Source of the DNA: Candidatus Eisenbergiella stercorigallinarum
Lineage (GTDB): Bacteria > Bacillota > Clostridia > Lachnospirales > Lachnospiraceae
Reading direction: 5' to 3'
DNA: 8,567 bases
Assembly (NCBI GenBank): GCA_019120525.1
Contig: DWUW01000354.1
Span: forward strand, 1 to 8,567
The notes below the pieces were generated by a model that did not search any database, was not told where the DNA came from, and saw only the letters and a list, made by a program, of their open reading frames with translations. Within the stretch, counting starts at the first letter, position 1; every line of letters begins with the position of its first letter. Position numbers and translations under genes: made by a program. Positions 1 through 6,410 of this stretch are shown here, piece by piece.

Positions 1-1
1 A

Positions 2-79
2 TCGGCATCCGGATTGTGTTATAGTGTAACAGCTGGTATCAAGCCTGCAGACAGTATTTCTGCAAAGACAGTGGAATAA
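2..79 (+). CDS. Possible C-terminal end of an unidentified upstream gene (partial)
   Basis: One frame is open from the window edge to a TAA at 77-79, giving a 25-residue tail (ends ...SAKTVE). The other two forward frames stop at 22-24 and 27-29. A short open frame at the edge is weak evidence. The codons are more AT-rich than in the opp genes downstream, and I do not recognise the peptide. A hairpin with a T-rich flank about 55 nt downstream would fit the end of an upstream transcription unit. It could equally be non-coding leader DNA. No function can be assigned. Confidence 0.22.
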   Translation, partial: SASGLCYSVTAGIKPADSISAKTVE

Positions 80-332
80 CAGGCAGATGGATCCGTGGCG
101 AAGGAGCCATAAGGGGCTGCTGTACACAGTGTGACGGCCGGTTTCCCCGGACGTCATTTGTTTGATTATCGTGTCCGTACAGGAAACATATCTGGCTTTG
201 TACGAAGGACGTTCCGGCCGCGCGAATCTTCCGGCCGGCTCAGGATCCTATCAGTAAAAACAGTAGAGCAAAGGACGATGCCTTTCCCCGCAGCCTTTGT
301 GCAAGATACTGAAAAGAAAAGGAGTGTTACAG
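80..332. other. Non-coding region upstream of the opp operon
   Basis: No convincing reading frame, tRNA or known riboswitch core was recognised here. It contains the hairpin at 133-155 and a second GC-rich inverted repeat at 214-238, which also carries a 9-nt direct repeat TTCCGGCCG (212-220 and 229-237). The opp promoter presumably lies here, but I could not find a -35/-10 pair with good spacing and will not place one. Confidence 0.5.
133..167 (+). terminator. Possible intrinsic terminator or leader hairpin upstream of oppB
   Basis: GACGGCCGG (133-141) pairs with CCGGACGTC (147-155) over nine positions with one G.A mismatch and a 5-nt loop. It is followed by the T-rich run ATTTGTTTGATT. The stem is strong but the T tract is interrupted, so termination may be partial. 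It could end an upstream gene or act as an attenuator in the opp leader. The sequence does not decide between these. Confidence 0.4.
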
Positions 333-1244
333 TTGGTAAAGTACGTAGTGAAGAGAGTCTTTCTTGCCATCGTTACCCTGCTGATCATCTGCGCGATCAC
401 ATTCTTTGCCATGAATGCGATCCCCGGAGGACCCTTCGACGGAGAGAAAGCGGTATCCGAGGAGGTAAGGGCGGCTCTGGAAAGAAGATACAACCTGGAC
501 AAGCCGGTGCCGGAGCAGTTCGTGATCTATATGAACAACCTGCTTCACGGGGATTTCGGCATCTCCCTCAAGACCGGCCGTGAGATCAAGACGGTGATCG
601 GCGAGTCCTTCCTGGTTTCCGCGAAGCTGGGCGGCATGGCGATCGTGGTGGCCGTGATCCTGGGCGTGATCTTCGGAAGCATCGCGGCCCTGACCAGAAA
701 CAGGCTGCCTGACCGTCTGATCATATTTTTCTCCACCCTCCTGACATCCCTGCCGAGCTTCGTCCTTGGCACGCTGCTTCTGCTCGTCTTCTGCGTGAAG
801 CTGGGATGGGTGCCTGTCTGGAGCGTGGATAACCGCAACTACGTGCTTCCCGTGATCTCCCTTGCGGCATATCCGATGGCATATATCACCCGTCTGACCA
901 AGACCAGCATGCTGGACGTGATGGGACAGGATTATGTGCGTACGGCGCGCGCCAAGGGCGTATCCACACTGAAGGTCATATTCAAGCATACGCTGAGAAA
1001 CGCGCTGATCCCCGTCATCACCTACGTGGGCCCGATGACGGCTTCCATCCTGACAGGCTCCCTCGTGGTGGAGCAGATCTTCACCATCGGCGGCCTGGGC
1101 GCAAAATTCGTCGACGGCATTACGAACCGCGACTACACCCTGATCATGGGGACCACCATTTTCCTTGCGGTCCTGATGGTTACGGTGAACCTGCTTACGG
1201 ATATCGTATACAAGCTGATCGATCCCCGCATCAAGCTGGATTAA
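333..1244 (+). CDS. oppB: OppB, oligopeptide ABC transporter permease
   Basis: One of two integral membrane subunits that form the peptide channel of an OppABCDF importer. It pairs with OppC and docks the ATPases from the cytoplasm. The N-terminus (VKYVVKRVFLAIVTLL...) has the typical OppB start: a short basic stretch, a membrane helix at about residues 9-29, then the NAIPGGP motif at 28-34. The EAA-type cytoplasmic loop that contacts the ATPase is at about 201-225 (YVRTARAKGVS...HTLRNA), with GGLG and a final hydrophobic helix following. At 303 residues it has normal family length. The start chosen is TTG at 333, preceded by AAAAGGAG (317-324) at 8-nt spacing. An in-frame TTG at 297 would add 12 charged residues without a good ribosome binding site. 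It is the first gene of the operon; its stop codon overlaps the oppC Shine-Dalgarno. OppB and DppB are hard to separate by sequence, so the peptide size preference is inferred from the OppD/OppF pair and operon type. Confidence 0.95.
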   Translation: MVKYVVKRVFLAIVTLLIICAITFFAMNAIPGGPFDGEKAVSEEVRAALERRYNLDKPVPEQFVIYMNNLLHGDFGISLKTGREIKTVIGESFLVSAKLGGMAIVVAVILGVIFGSIAALTRNRLPDRLIIFFSTLLTSLPSFVLGTLLLLVFCVKLGWVPVWSVDNRNYVLPVISLAAYPMAYITRLTKTSMLDVMGQDYVRTARAKGVSTLKVIFKHTLRNALIPVITYVGPMTASILTGSLVVEQIFTIGGLGAKFVDGITNRDYTLIMGTTIFLAVLMVTVNLLTDIVYKLIDPRIKLD

Positions 1245-1262
1245 GGAGGATGGAAGAGACAG

Positions 1263-2357
1263 ATGAGTACGCTGGAAAAGAACCTGAATAAAGAGATCGA
1301 CGCGATGCCGGAGAAGTCTCCTTTAAGCCTGCAGATCGATCTGAAGAAGTTTGAGAAGGCGACCGAGGAGGAAAAGAGACAGCAGGATGTGATGAGCGAG
1401 TCCGTTTCCTTCTTTAAGGACGGCATGCGCCGGCTGATGAAGAATCCGCTGGCCGTGGGAAGCATCATCGTGCTGATCCTGATCGTCCTGCTGATCGTAT
1501 TCGGCCCGATGTTCATTCCCTATGAATATTCGGAAATCATCCGCGTGGACGGAAAGCGCGACAGGACCATCGCCAACATGGCCCCCTTCCAGTATTCCGA
1601 GCTGGAGCAGGAGTTCATGGCAGAAGGCGGCAAGATCTTCCCCCATATCATGGGAACGGATGAGATGGGCCGCGACTATTTCGTGCGTGTGCTTTACGGA
1701 ACGAGAGTATCCCTGATCGTCGGCGTGTTCGCGGCGGTGATCGTTCTTATCATCGGTAATATATATGGAAGTATCTCCGGATACTTCGGCGGCAAGATTG
1801 ACCTGGTCATGATGCGTATCGTGGATATCATCTATTCCCTTCCGGATACGCTGATGGTGGTCCTGCTTTCCGTGGTGCTCAACGAGGCGCTGAACGTGGA
1901 AGCCATTCCGTTCCTGCAGAAGATCGGAACGAACATGCTTTCCATGTTCGTGGTGTTCGCCCTGCTGTACTGGGTGAGCATGGCCCGTCTGGTGCGCGGA
2001 CAGATCCTGACCATCAAGCAGAATGACTATGTGCTTGCGGCAAAGGTGAGCGGAGCCAAATCCAAACGGATCATTTTCCGCCACATCCTGCCCAACTGCA
2101 TCAGCGTCATCATTATCTCCGCCGCCCTGCAGATCCCTTCCGCGATCTTTACGGAAAGCTTCTTAAGTTTTATCGGAATGGGCGTACAGGCTCCCATGCC
2201 TTCCCTCGGCTCTCTGGCGAACGCGGCCAGAGCCGGAATCAGCGCCTATCCCTGGAAGCTGGTGTTCCCGTCCCTGATGATCTGCCTGATCACGCTCGCC
2301 TTCAACCTGCTGGGCGACGGCCTGCGCGACGCGTTTGATCCGAAGCTGAAGAGATAA
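1263..2357 (+). CDS. oppC: OppC, oligopeptide ABC transporter permease with long N-terminus
   Basis: The second channel-forming permease, partner of OppB. The first ~60 residues are hydrophilic and highly charged, and predicted cytoplasmic. The first membrane helix is at about 64-87 (after NPLA). An extracytoplasmic segment follows with the family hallmark HIMGTDEMGRDYFVRVLYG, typical of OppC/DppC (GTDE.GRD). The EAA loop is at about 256-280 (YVLAAKVSGAK...FRHILPN), and the C-terminus ends GDGLRDAFDPKLKR, again typical. At 364 residues it is longer than the usual ~300; the extra length is the N-terminal region plus a longer extracytoplasmic loop. The Shine-Dalgarno AAGGAGG (1243-1249) overlaps the oppB stop and sits 13 nt before the ATG, slightly long. 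The gap to oppB is 18 nt, so translation is probably coupled. Confidence 0.95.
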   Translation: MSTLEKNLNKEIDAMPEKSPLSLQIDLKKFEKATEEEKRQQDVMSESVSFFKDGMRRLMKNPLAVGSIIVLILIVLLIVFGPMFIPYEYSEIIRVDGKRDRTIANMAPFQYSELEQEFMAEGGKIFPHIMGTDEMGRDYFVRVLYGTRVSLIVGVFAAVIVLIIGNIYGSISGYFGGKIDLVMMRIVDIIYSLPDTLMVVLLSVVLNEALNVEAIPFLQKIGTNMLSMFVVFALLYWVSMARLVRGQILTIKQNDYVLAAKVSGAKSKRIIFRHILPNCISVIIISAALQIPSAIFTESFLSFIGMGVQAPMPSLGSLANAARAGISAYPWKLVFPSLMICLITLAFNLLGDGLRDAFDPKLKR

Positions 2358-2372
2358 GGGAGGAGAATACAG

Positions 2373-3377
2373 ATGAGTGAGACAATTCTTTCGGTAAAAA
2401 ATCTTCATACCTCCTTTCGGACGGATAACGGGGAGGTTATGGCGGTAAACGGCGTATCCTTCAACCTGGAAAAGGGCAAGATCCTCGGCATCGTGGGAGA
2501 GTCCGGCTCCGGAAAGTCCGTTACGGCCTATTCCATCATGCAGATCCTGGAGAAAAACGGAAGGATCACGGAGGGAGAGGTTTTATACAAGGGACAGGAT
2601 ATCACCAAATATACAGAAAAGCAGATGCGGGATTTCCGCGGAAAATGCTGTTCCATCATTTTCCAGGATCCCATGACGAGCCTGAATCCCGTCTTTACGG
2701 TGGGAAATCAGCTGCGTGAGGCCATTGAGCTTCACACGAACAGAAAGGGAAAAGAGGCGGAAGCGCGCGCCGTGGAGATGCTGACCCTGGTTGGCGTCAA
2801 CGAGCCGGAGAAGCGTGTGAAGCAGTATCCCTACGAGCTGTCCGGCGGAATGCGCCAGAGAGTGATGATCGCCATGGCGCTGGCCTGCGAGCCGGATATC
2901 CTGATCGCCGACGAGCCCACCACGGCTCTGGATGTGACCATTCAGGCGCAGATCCTGGAGCTGATGCAGGATCTGCAGAAAAAGCTGGGCATGGCCATCA
3001 TCATGGTAACCCATGACCTTGGCGTCATTGCCGACATGTGCGACGAGATCATCGTCATGTACGGCGGCCGCGTATGCGAAAGAGGAACGGCGGAGGATAT
3101 TTTCTACCGCCCGCGCCATGAATATACGAAGGGCCTTCTGCGTTCCATTCCCAACGTGGACCGGATCGGAGAGAAGCTGATCCCCATCCCGGGAACGCCC
3201 ATCAACCTTCTGAACATGCCGAAGGGCTGCGCCTTCTGCCCGCGCTGCGAGAACGCGATGAAGATCTGCATCGAGCAGGTTCCGACGGAAATGCAGATGC
3301 CGGACGGCCATTACGCGGCCTGCTGGCTGAACGTGAAGGAAGAGGTGCTCGCAGGGCAGAAGGGCGCGAAGGGCTGA
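2373..3377 (+). CDS. oppD: OppD, peptide transporter ATP-binding protein
   Basis: Cytoplasmic ABC ATPase that pairs with OppF to power peptide import. All nucleotide-binding motifs are intact: Walker A GESGSGKS (42-49), Q-loop glutamine Q98 in IFQDPMTSLNP, signature LSGGMRQ (156-162), Walker B DILIADE (175-181) with catalytic E181, and switch histidine H214. The C-terminal oligopeptide-transporter extension (oligo_HPY type, about 240-325) has HEYTKGLL and the cysteines C286, C289, C292, C299 and C317. Related C-terminal cysteines bind a [4Fe-4S] cluster in the mycobacterial Opp/Dpp ATPases; binding here is inference. The length of 334 residues is normal. The ATG follows GGGAGGAG (2358-2365) immediately after the oppC stop, a 15-nt gap, so it is co-transcribed. 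Confidence 0.96.
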   Translation: MSETILSVKNLHTSFRTDNGEVMAVNGVSFNLEKGKILGIVGESGSGKSVTAYSIMQILEKNGRITEGEVLYKGQDITKYTEKQMRDFRGKCCSIIFQDPMTSLNPVFTVGNQLREAIELHTNRKGKEAEARAVEMLTLVGVNEPEKRVKQYPYELSGGMRQRVMIAMALACEPDILIADEPTTALDVTIQAQILELMQDLQKKLGMAIIMVTHDLGVIADMCDEIIVMYGGRVCERGTAEDIFYRPRHEYTKGLLRSIPNVDRIGEKLIPIPGTPINLLNMPKGCAFCPRCENAMKICIEQVPTEMQMPDGHYAACWLNVKEEVLAGQKGAKG

Positions 3378-3402
3378 AAAACGCTTCGGCATGGAGGTTA
3401 AA

Positions 3403-4362
3403 ATGAGTGATTATCTGGTAGAGGTCAAGGACCTGAAGCAATATTTCCCGATCAAGGTCGGTTTTGTAAAGACGATTCCCCTGAAGGCCGTGGACGGCGT
3501 TTCCTTTTCCATCAAGCCCGGCGAGACGCTGGGGCTGGTGGGCGAGTCCGGCTGCGGAAAGACGACGGTGGGACGTTCTCTTTTAAGACTTTATACCCCG
3601 ACGGGGGGGGAGGTTCTGTACAACGGAGAGAAGGTAGATGGAAACAGCATCCGGCACATGAGAAAAGAGATGCAGATGGTGTTCCAGGATCCCTATTCTT
3701 CCCTGAATCCCCGTATGACGGTCGAGGACATCATCGGCGAGCCTCTGGATGTGCATAAGCTGTATTCCAGCAAGGGGGAGCGCCGGGACAAGATCATCCA
3801 TCTGATGGAGCTGGTGGGACTGAACGCGGAGCATGCCACCCGTTACGCGCATGAGTTTTCCGGCGGCCAGAGACAGCGTATCGGCATCGCGAGAGCGCTG
3901 GCGACCAATCCCAAGTTCATCGTCTGCGACGAAGCGGTCAGCGCCCTGGACGTTTCCATCCAGGCGCAGGTCATCAACATGTTCGAGGAGCTGCAGGACA
4001 AGCTGGGTGTGGCCTATCTGTTCATCGCCCACGACCTGCTGGTGGTCCATCATATTTCCGACCGCATCGCGGTCATGTATCTGGGAAGGATCGTGGAGAT
4101 CGCGGATTCCAATGAGCTCAATGACAATCCGATGCATCCCTACACCCAGTCCCTGTTAAGCGCGGTTCCCTATCCGGATCCCAAAATGGCGAAGGAACGC
4201 CACAGGATCGTTCTGGAGGGAGATGTGCCCAGCCCGCTGCACATGCCGAGCGGCTGCGCGTTCCGCACCCGCTGCCGCTACGCGACGGAAAGGTGCGCGA
4301 AAGAATGCCCGTCCCTGACCGACAGAGGCGACGGACATATGGTGGCCTGCTGGAACAAATAG
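3403..4362 (+). CDS. oppF: OppF, peptide transporter ATP-binding protein
   Basis: The second ABC ATPase of the importer, forming a heterodimer with OppD. Motifs: Walker A GESGCGKT (47-54), Q95 in VFQDPYSSLNP, signature FSGGQRQ (152-158), Walker B FIVCDE (172-177) with E177, and H210 in FIAHDLL. The N-terminus (LVEVKDLKQYFPIK) and the C-terminal extension with GCAFRTRC are typical of OppF rather than OppD. C-terminal cysteines are C285, C291, C298, C302 and C316. I chose ATG 3403 (319 residues) over the in-frame ATG at 3391. The latter lies inside the Shine-Dalgarno TGGAGG (3392-3397), which is correctly spaced (5 nt) only for 3403. A run of eight G residues (3603-3610) encodes the ThrGlyGlyGlu turn after Walker A. 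It is the last gene before a hairpin. Confidence 0.95.
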   Translation: MSDYLVEVKDLKQYFPIKVGFVKTIPLKAVDGVSFSIKPGETLGLVGESGCGKTTVGRSLLRLYTPTGGEVLYNGEKVDGNSIRHMRKEMQMVFQDPYSSLNPRMTVEDIIGEPLDVHKLYSSKGERRDKIIHLMELVGLNAEHATRYAHEFSGGQRQRIGIARALATNPKFIVCDEAVSALDVSIQAQVINMFEELQDKLGVAYLFIAHDLLVVHHISDRIAVMYLGRIVEIADSNELNDNPMHPYTQSLLSAVPYPDPKMAKERHRIVLEGDVPSPLHMPSGCAFRTRCRYATERCAKECPSLTDRGDGHMVACWNK

Positions 4363-4413
4363 GACGGCGCTTTGCCGTCTGGAAAACATGACGAAAAAGA
4401 CCTTTTGTTTTCC
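4363..4413 (+). terminator. Possible terminator region after oppF
   Basis: Directly after the TAG stop, GACGGC (4363-4368) pairs with GCCGTC (4374-4379) around GCTTT. No T tract follows at once. Next comes an inverted repeat GGAAAACA (4381-4388) / TGTTTTCC (4406-4413) whose right arm and flank are T-rich (CCTTTTGTTTTCC). Together these could terminate oppBCDF transcription partly or fully, or form a stabilising 3' end. A mapped transcript end would decide. Confidence 0.45.
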
Positions 4414-4436
4414 GCTTATTTTGATACAATTTGTCC

Positions 4437-4465
4437 TTTCCATGCAGGAAGGGACGTTGTATAAT
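4437..4465 (+). promoter_or_regulatory. Predicted sigma-A-type promoter of oppA
   Basis: A perfect -10 box TATAAT (4460-4465) lies 17 nt downstream of TTTCCA (4437-4442), a 4/6 match to TTGACA. Transcription would start near 4472 and give a leader of about 37 nt. This allows oppA to be expressed separately from, and above, oppBCDF. A second weak candidate -10 (TACAAT, 4425-4430) has no good -35. Confidence 0.7.
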
Positions 4466-4477
4466 ATAAACCGTATC

Positions 4478-4493
4478 TGAAAACCTGTTTTCA
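4478..4493. promoter_or_regulatory. Palindrome in the oppA leader (possible operator)
   Basis: TGAAAACCTGTTTTCA is a palindrome apart from its two central bases: seven-nt arms TGAAAAC and GTTTTCA around CT. It begins a few bases after the predicted oppA start point and ends 1 nt before the Shine-Dalgarno GGGAGG (4495-4500). It is too tight for a stable RNA hairpin except with a 4-nt loop. Its symmetry is more like a protein operator, with some resemblance to LacI/CcpA-type sites, although it is 2 nt longer than a standard 14-nt cre box. Confidence 0.4.
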
Positions 4494-4508
4494 TGGGAGG
4501 AAACGATT

Positions 4509-6338
4509 ATGAAGAAAAAGTATCTGGCATTACTGCTGGCTGCTTCCATGATTGTTGGCACTCTTGCAGGCTGTGGTTCTTCCACAACCACGACCGAGAG
4601 CTCCGCTCCCGCAGAGACCACGGTAGAAGAGTCTGCCGCCGCTGAAGAGACGGCCGCAGAGTCCACCGAGGCTTCTACGGAGGCTGCCACTGAGGAAGCT
4701 GCCGCATCCGGCGAGCATGGCCCGTCCAGCGAGGCCGCTCCTGCATGGGAGGATTATGACGCGAGAATCGATCAGATCAGAACTGAGACCGATCTGGCTG
4801 CCCGCGAAGCTCTGATGCATGAGGCTGAGGACGAGCTGATGAGCACCTGGGCGATCATGCCTATTTATTACTACAACGATGTTTACATGCAGTCCGAGGA
4901 TATCGGAAACATCTACTGCAACCTGTTCGGCTACAAATACTTCGGCTTTGCGACCGCTCCGGGCAACACCCTGTCCCTGCAGATCGCTTCCGAGCCTGAC
5001 AGACTGGATCCCGCTCTGAACTCTACGGTTGACGGCGCCTGCCTGGCGATCCTTGCCTTCGCCGGCCTGTACACCTATGATGAGAACGGACAGCTGGTTC
5101 CCGACCTTGCCGAGAGCGTTGTGGAGAGCGAGGACGGCATGACCTATACCTTCACCATGAAGGACGGCCTGATGTGGTCCGACGGAACCCCTCTGACCGC
5201 CGCTGATGTGGAATACAGCTGGCAGAGACTGGCTGACCCCAACACCGGTGCTGACTACGCTTATCTGGCAGACGTGATCGCGAAGAACGACGACGGAACC
5301 CTGCAGGTGGAAGCGAGCGAAGATGGAAAGACCTTCACCGTTACGCTGACCGCTCCCTGCGCGTACTTCCTTGACCTGTGCGCTTTCCCGGCCTTCTATC
5401 CGGTTCCCCAGGCTTCCGTAGAAGGAGCTGAGGGCGCTGCTGAGAACCCGGGCGCATGGTGCACCGAGGCCGGCTTCGTATCCTCCGGCCCGATGGTATG
5501 TACCGGATGGACCCACAACGAGTCCATGACCTACGAGAAGAACCCCAACTACTATGACGCGGACAAGGTGACTCTCGAGAAGATCGACTTCATGCTCAGC
5601 GACGATGATACTGCTGTATGGAACGCCTTCATGGACGGTTCCCTGCAGTTCATCGATACCATCGGCGTTGACAACATGGCTACCGCCAAGGAAATGCCCG
5701 AGTACCACAACGTTCCTACTCTGGGAACCTACTATACAGGCTTCAATGTAAACAGCCCGATCTTTGAAGGCAAGACCGTTCAGCAGGCTGCCGACATGAG
5801 AAAGGCCATGAACCTGCTGGTTGACCGTCAGTACATCGTTGATACCATCGCGCAGGCGGATCAGGAGATCGCCAACACCTTCATTCCTACCGGAATGGGT
5901 GACGGCCAGGGCGGCGAGTTCAGAGCGAACGACGACGCTTACACCTATCCGAACGAGGAAGCGGTCGGCTACTTCGATCCCAGCCCGGAAGCCTATGACG
6001 CCAACGTGGAAGAGGCCATTTCCCTGCTGGAGGGCGCCGGCTATGTGTTTGATGAGAACGGAATGCTTTCCGAGGAAACTCCCATCAACCTGACCTACCT
6101 GACCAACGAAGGAACCGGCAACGTTGCCATCGGCGAAGCTCTGCAGCAGGATTTCGCTGTGATCGGCATCAACCTGACCATCGAGACCCGTGAGTGGTCC
6201 GTATTCCTGAACGAGAGAAAGGACGGACAGTTCGACTTCGCCCGTGAGGGATGGCTGGCTGACTACAACGACCCGATCAACATGCTGGAGATGTGGACCA
6301 CCGAATCCGGCAACAACGATATGCAGTTCGGCAGATAA
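4509..6338 (+). CDS. oppA: OppA-type peptide-binding lipoprotein, apparently circularly permuted
   Basis: Extracellular substrate-binding protein (SBP_bac_5 family) that captures peptides for OppBCDF. Signal peptide at 1-21 with lipobox LAGC; Cys22 would be lipidated. Residues 23-78 are a Ser/Thr/Glu/Ala-rich linker. Residues ~80-150 (WEDYDARIDQIR..., ALMHEAEDELM, AIMPIYYYNDVYM, NLFGYKYFGFATA) match the block that normally forms the C-terminus of OppA (in E. coli the AE.QL...AIVPVYYY region). The classical mature N-terminus follows at 153 (NTLSLQIASEPDRLDPALN), then the full core (LKDGLMWSDGTPLTA-like region, FMLSDDDTAVWNAF, MRKAMNLLVDRQYIV, FDFAREGWLADYNDP at 576-589). The protein ends at SGNNDMQFGR (600-609), exactly where the missing block would start. 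Core plus block is about 528 residues, the family's usual mature length. Six cysteines (137, 178, 284, 291, 318, 331) lie in the exported domain. The ATG follows GGGAGG at 8 nt. The gene has its own promoter and terminator. Peptide binding is inferred from family and context; the order of segments is read directly. Confidence 0.93.
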   Translation: MKKKYLALLLAASMIVGTLAGCGSSTTTTESSAPAETTVEESAAAEETAAESTEASTEAATEEAAASGEHGPSSEAAPAWEDYDARIDQIRTETDLAAREALMHEAEDELMSTWAIMPIYYYNDVYMQSEDIGNIYCNLFGYKYFGFATAPGNTLSLQIASEPDRLDPALNSTVDGACLAILAFAGLYTYDENGQLVPDLAESVVESEDGMTYTFTMKDGLMWSDGTPLTAADVEYSWQRLADPNTGADYAYLADVIAKNDDGTLQVEASEDGKTFTVTLTAPCAYFLDLCAFPAFYPVPQASVEGAEGAAENPGAWCTEAGFVSSGPMVCTGWTHNESMTYEKNPNYYDADKVTLEKIDFMLSDDDTAVWNAFMDGSLQFIDTIGVDNMATAKEMPEYHNVPTLGTYYTGFNVNSPIFEGKTVQQAADMRKAMNLLVDRQYIVDTIAQADQEIANTFIPTGMGDGQGGEFRANDDAYTYPNEEAVGYFDPSPEAYDANVEEAISLLEGAGYVFDENGMLSEETPINLTYLTNEGTGNVAIGEALQQDFAVIGINLTIETREWSVFLNERKDGQFDFAREGWLADYNDPINMLEMWTTESGNNDMQFGR

Positions 6339-6358
6339 TCTGTCCGAAGCTGTAAGCA

Positions 6359-6386
6359 CGGCGCAGTCCGTACCCGGACCGCGCCG
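6359..6386 (+). other. GC-rich hairpin in the oppA 3' untranslated region
   Basis: CGGCGC (6359-6364) pairs with GCGCCG (6381-6386), and GTCCG (6366-6370) with CGGAC (6375-6379), separated by one A.C mismatch and closed by a TACC loop. No T tract follows, so it is not a terminator by itself. It lies between the oppA stop and the terminator and may slow 3' decay of the oppA message. Confidence 0.45.
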
Positions 6387-6410
6387 GCAGTAGAAAAGAT
6401 ATGGTTTATA

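Noticed and set aside
297..332. Upstream TTG start for oppB adding 12 residues
   Set aside because: No ribosome binding site precedes it, and AAAAGGAG is placed correctly for the TTG at 333, which also gives the standard OppB N-terminus.
131..583. A 150-codon + strand frame overlapping the start of oppB
   Set aside because: It is Arg-rich with no domain, overlaps the well-supported oppB frame, and has no Shine-Dalgarno at its start.
3391..3402. Upstream ATG start for oppF
   Set aside because: This ATG overlaps the Shine-Dalgarno that serves ATG 3403 and has no ribosome binding site of its own.
4478..4493. CodY box in the oppA leader
   Set aside because: CodY regulates opp genes in many Firmicutes, but the sequence does not fit the 15-nt AATTTTCWGAAAATT pattern; only the short AAAA/TTTT arms look similar.
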